Below are positions 61,676 through 64,000 of a stretch of DNA of 64,000 nucleotides, piece by piece; the first letter of the stretch is position 1, and every line of letters begins with the position of its first letter. A model generated the notes under the pieces. It was not told the DNA's origin. It did no database searches and saw only the letters and a list, made by a program, of their open reading frames with translations. The stretch is taken from positions 40,254 through 104,253 of the forward strand of contig CAZAJF010000010.1 in assembly GCA_964485395.1 (NCBI GenBank), given 5' to 3'. This DNA comes from JANNSO01 sp964485395. GTDB taxonomy: Bacteria > Spirochaetota > Spirochaetia > Treponematales > UBA12059. Position numbers and translations under genes: made by a program.

Positions 61676-62113
61676 ATGGACGGAAAATGGATTATGCTGG
61701 TTGAGGACAACGCGGACGACGAGGAGCTCACAAGGCGCTCCCTGCAGAAAAATAAAATATTGAACACGTTGGTCGTAATGCGGGACGGCGCCCTTGCCTT
61801 GGAGTACCTGCTGGGCCCCGGCGCCATGAGCGATTTCGGCGAGCTGCCCGCGGTGATACTCCTGGACCTCAAACTGCCCAAGATCGACGGCCTCGAAGTC
61901 TTGCGCAGGCTTCGCGCGGATAAGCGGACCGCCACGGTTCCCGTCGTCATACTCACCTCGTCCAAGGAGGAGCAGGATATCGCCACGGCTTACAAAAACG
62001 GCTGTAACAGCTATATAAGAAAGCCGGTGGACTTCTCGCAGTTCAACATGGCCGTGAATAATCTCGGAATATATTGGCTCATGCTCAATGAACCTCCCGC
62101 GGTACTGGGCTGA
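61676..62113 (+). CDS. CheY-like response regulator (Rcp1 type)
   Basis: 145 residues, receiver domain only: MLVEDNADDEELTRRSL, phosphoacceptor Asp in LLDLKLPKIDG (about 63), ILTSSKEE and YIRKPVDFSQF. No output domain. GGAGATTGGA precedes the ATG. Paired with the kinase upstream and the REC-kinase downstream. Confidence 0.93.
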   Translation: MDGKWIMLVEDNADDEELTRRSLQKNKILNTLVVMRDGALALEYLLGPGAMSDFGELPAVILLDLKLPKIDGLEVLRRLRADKRTATVPVVILTSSKEEQDIATAYKNGCNSYIRKPVDFSQFNMAVNNLGIYWLMLNEPPAVLG

Positions 62114-62117
62114 AGGA

Positions 62118-63497
62118 ATGCCTCCAAAACTGCGTTTGCTGATCATCGAAGATTCGGATGACGACGCCAAGCTGGTCGAGCGCGAGTTCGGCACGAACGG
62201 CTTCGCCATCGAGTGCGTCCGCGTCGATACGCGCGAGGGGCTCGAGGCCGCGCTCGCGGATAAGGTCTGGGACATCGCCATATCGGATTTCGTAATGCCG
62301 CATTTCAGCGGGCTCGACGCGCTGAAGGTCATAAAGGATCATGGGCTGGATATCCCTTTCATCGTCGTGTCGGGAAAAATGGGCGAGGAAGTCGCCGTAA
62401 AAGTAATGAAGGCCGGAGCTCACGATTATATTTTAAAAGGGAATCTGTCGCGCCTGATTCCGGCCGTGGAGCGGGAGTTGCTCGATGCGCAAGCCCGAAG
62501 GGATCGCAAGGAAGCCGAGCGAAAGCTCGTTTTGACCCGTTTCAGTTTCGAAAACTCGTCAGAGCCGATATTCTGGATTACCCCCGATGCCCGATTTTTC
62601 GATGTGAACGATGCCGCATGCAGGCATCTCGGCTACTCGCGCGAGGAACTGCTGGCCTTATCCGTTCACTCCTTGGATAACGACTATGACGAGAAAAGGT
62701 GGGATGAGCATTTCGCGGATTTGCGGGAGCGCGGAACCTTACGGTTCGAGTCGACCCATCACGGGAAAGACGGCCGGGAAATTCCAGTGGAAGTCGTCGC
62801 GAACTACCTGAGGATCGGGGAGGACGAATGGAATTGCGCGTTCGTGCGCGATATCGCCAACCAAAAGCAGGCGGAAAATAAAATCCGCGCCCTTCTGGCG
62901 GAAAAAGAATTGCTTCTCAAGGAAGTGCATCACCGCATCAAGAACAACATGAATACCATCAAAGGGCTTCTTTCGCTGCAGGTCGCCGCGGAGAAGAATC
63001 CATCGGCGGCGGCCTCGCTGCGGGACGCGGAAGGTCGCGTGCAGAGCATCATGATGCTGTACGACAGGCTGTATTGCACGGATAATTATAGAGAGCTATC
63101 GGTCAAGGACTATCTCGTGCCGTTGACGCAAGAAATAATCGGGAGCTTTCCGGTCGCCTGCCGTGTAAGGCTGAGCACTGAAATCGACGATTGCATCCTC
63201 AACGTCCAGTTTCTGACTCCGTTGGGAATTTTAGTTAACGAATTGCTCACCAACATGATGAAGCACGCTTTTTCGGGCAGGGATGACGGCCATGTGCTGC
63301 TGTCCGTCGCGTTGAAGGATGGGCGGCTGATTGCGGTACTCGAGGATGACGGAATCGGTCTCCCCGAGTCGGTGACCCTCAAAAATTCCACGGGCTTCGG
63401 GATGATGATGGTGGGAATGCTCATTGAGCAGCTTTCCGGCGATATCCGCATAGAGAGAAATCATGGAACAAGATTTACGATAGCCTTCGACATTTAA
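62118..63497 (+). CDS. REC-PAS-HisKA_2 hybrid: response regulator with kinase output
   Basis: 459 residues. N-terminal receiver (IIEDSDDDAKLVEREF, Asp in ISDFVMPHFSG, VVSGKMGEEVAVKVMKAGAHDYILKG), PAS about 140-245, then a HisKA_2/HWE-like kinase with VHHRIKNNMNTIKGLLSLQ (His about 271-272) and an HATPase ending GTRFTIAFDI. Its phosphorylation could switch its own kinase module. ATG at 62118 follows AAGGA; a frame from 62088 overlaps the previous gene. Confidence 0.9.
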   Translation: MPPKLRLLIIEDSDDDAKLVEREFGTNGFAIECVRVDTREGLEAALADKVWDIAISDFVMPHFSGLDALKVIKDHGLDIPFIVVSGKMGEEVAVKVMKAGAHDYILKGNLSRLIPAVERELLDAQARRDRKEAERKLVLTRFSFENSSEPIFWITPDARFFDVNDAACRHLGYSREELLALSVHSLDNDYDEKRWDEHFADLRERGTLRFESTHHGKDGREIPVEVVANYLRIGEDEWNCAFVRDIANQKQAENKIRALLAEKELLLKEVHHRIKNNMNTIKGLLSLQVAAEKNPSAAASLRDAEGRVQSIMMLYDRLYCTDNYRELSVKDYLVPLTQEIIGSFPVACRVRLSTEIDDCILNVQFLTPLGILVNELLTNMMKHAFSGRDDGHVLLSVALKDGRLIAVLEDDGIGLPESVTLKNSTGFGMMMVGMLIEQLSGDIRIERNHGTRFTIAFDI

Positions 63498-63611
63498 CGT
63501 AGACTTGCCCGTTTTACCGCCGAATTCCTTTTATGAATTGACAACTTTATGATCTTGGGTCAGACTTACTATGTCGTTTTAACGGCAAAATGCCAGCCAC
63601 AGGAGGCTTCC

Positions 63612-64000
63612 ATGAAAATGAATACACTAAAGCGCTCGATTAAAATCGTCGCTCTTCTGTTCGTGACGATGACGCTCGTCGCCGGACTAGTCGCTTGCAC
63701 CAAGACCAAAGCCGCAGCGGCAAAAGGCGGCCCGGTTACCCTTACGCTTACAAGCTGGAGAACCGAAGACATCGAGCGCATGAACCGCATCAACGCGCTG
63801 TTCACCAAAGCTAACCCGAACATCACCATCAACTTCCAGCCGGTCAACGATACCGAGTACGACGCAAATATGCGCGCCGGGCTCGAGACGGGAACCGGTG
63901 CGGACGTTGTATTCCTCCGGTCCTACGATACCGGTCGCGCCTATTTCAACGGCGGCTGGATGTATGACCTCACCAAGGTAATACCCAACCTCGCGGCTTT
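63612..64000 (+). CDS. Sugar ABC transporter solute-binding lipoprotein, N-terminal part (cut by window edge)
   Basis: 129 codons read to the right edge. AGGAGG five bases before the ATG; basic N terminus, hydrophobic stretch and lipobox GLVAC; then LTLTSWRTEDIERMN, NPNITINFQPVND, GLETGTGADVVFL and YFNGGWMYDLT, typical of family 1 sugar-binding proteins. Permease genes probably follow outside the window. Confidence 0.88.
   Translation, partial: MKMNTLKRSIKIVALLFVTMTLVAGLVACTKTKAAAAKGGPVTLTLTSWRTEDIERMNRINALFTKANPNITINFQPVNDTEYDANMRAGLETGTGADVVFLRSYDTGRAYFNGGWMYDLTKVIPNLAA

Noticed and set aside
1..64000. tRNA, rRNA, tmRNA, prophage or insertion sequence
   Set aside because: No cloverleaf, conserved rRNA block, transposase or phage gene was recognised; a covariance search would be decisive.

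Overview
The window looks like a diderm spirochaete chromosome (Treponematales/Rectinemataceae-like; an inference, not a placement). Support: mid-50s percent GC by eye, a very large spirochaete-style signal peptidase I, many membrane-anchored cyclases, HD-GYP proteins and chemoreceptors, outer-membrane-type beta-barrel proteins without classical Gram-negative landmarks, and an ech-type [NiFe] hydrogenase suggesting an anaerobic fermentative or acetogenic life. No rRNA, tRNA, CRISPR array, prophage or insertion sequence was recognised. Both window edges cut genes (a tldE/pmbA-like gene at the left, a sugar ABC binding protein at the right).

Layout. 1-9.8 kb: TldE/TldD protease pair, a CHASE4-GGDEF protein with a ruined active site, a SrkA-like kinase with a membrane protein, a 12-codon mini-ORF followed by a terminator, a small HTH protein, then GH1 beta-glucosidase downstream of signal peptidase I, and a lone cNMP-binding domain. 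9.9-14.3 kb: a carbohydrate cluster (NIPA/DMT-like membrane protein, YihQ-like GH31, TetR, TIM-barrel isomerase-like). 14.3-25.6 kb: BipA, a solute-binding protein, a lipoprotein hydrolase, RNB exonuclease, an ABC-F ATPase with an attenuator-like leader, an adenylate cyclase broken by an in-frame TGA, and lipocalin.

25.7-32.6 kb is the most striking part: a nine-gene minus-strand operon with a near-consensus promoter carrying echABCDEF, hypA, hypB and, as last gene, a 244-residue protein with the cysteine pattern of the [FeFe]-hydrogenase H-cluster domain but no other hydrogenase modules. It joins parts of two unrelated hydrogenase families in one transcription unit.

33-48.2 kb is a signalling and housekeeping stretch: MazG, two HD-GYP proteins, gene relics (SpoIIE-type phosphatase, GNAT acetyltransferase), a B3/4-domain protein, an ECF-like sigma factor followed by two phased palindromes and a hybrid MCP/CheW-like protein, a Cache chemoreceptor, an FGE-sulfatase-domain protein, an M28 peptidase, a CsgG/TolB-like secreted protein, and a chemoreceptor whose solute-binding domain sits at the C terminus and is therefore predicted to be cytoplasmic.

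48.2-64 kb holds a compact operon (58.2 down to 49.3 kb) of two ABC permeases, a LolA-like carrier, two barrel-like proteins, the ABC ATPase, two paralogous secreted proteins and a NIPA-like protein, facing a membrane-anchored LuxR-type regulator: a candidate envelope trafficking/export system. It is followed by a histidine kinase with a solute-binding sensor, a CheY-like regulator, a REC-PAS-HisKA_2 kinase, and the start of a sugar ABC transporter gene. All family calls come from reading motifs by eye; no database search was run.
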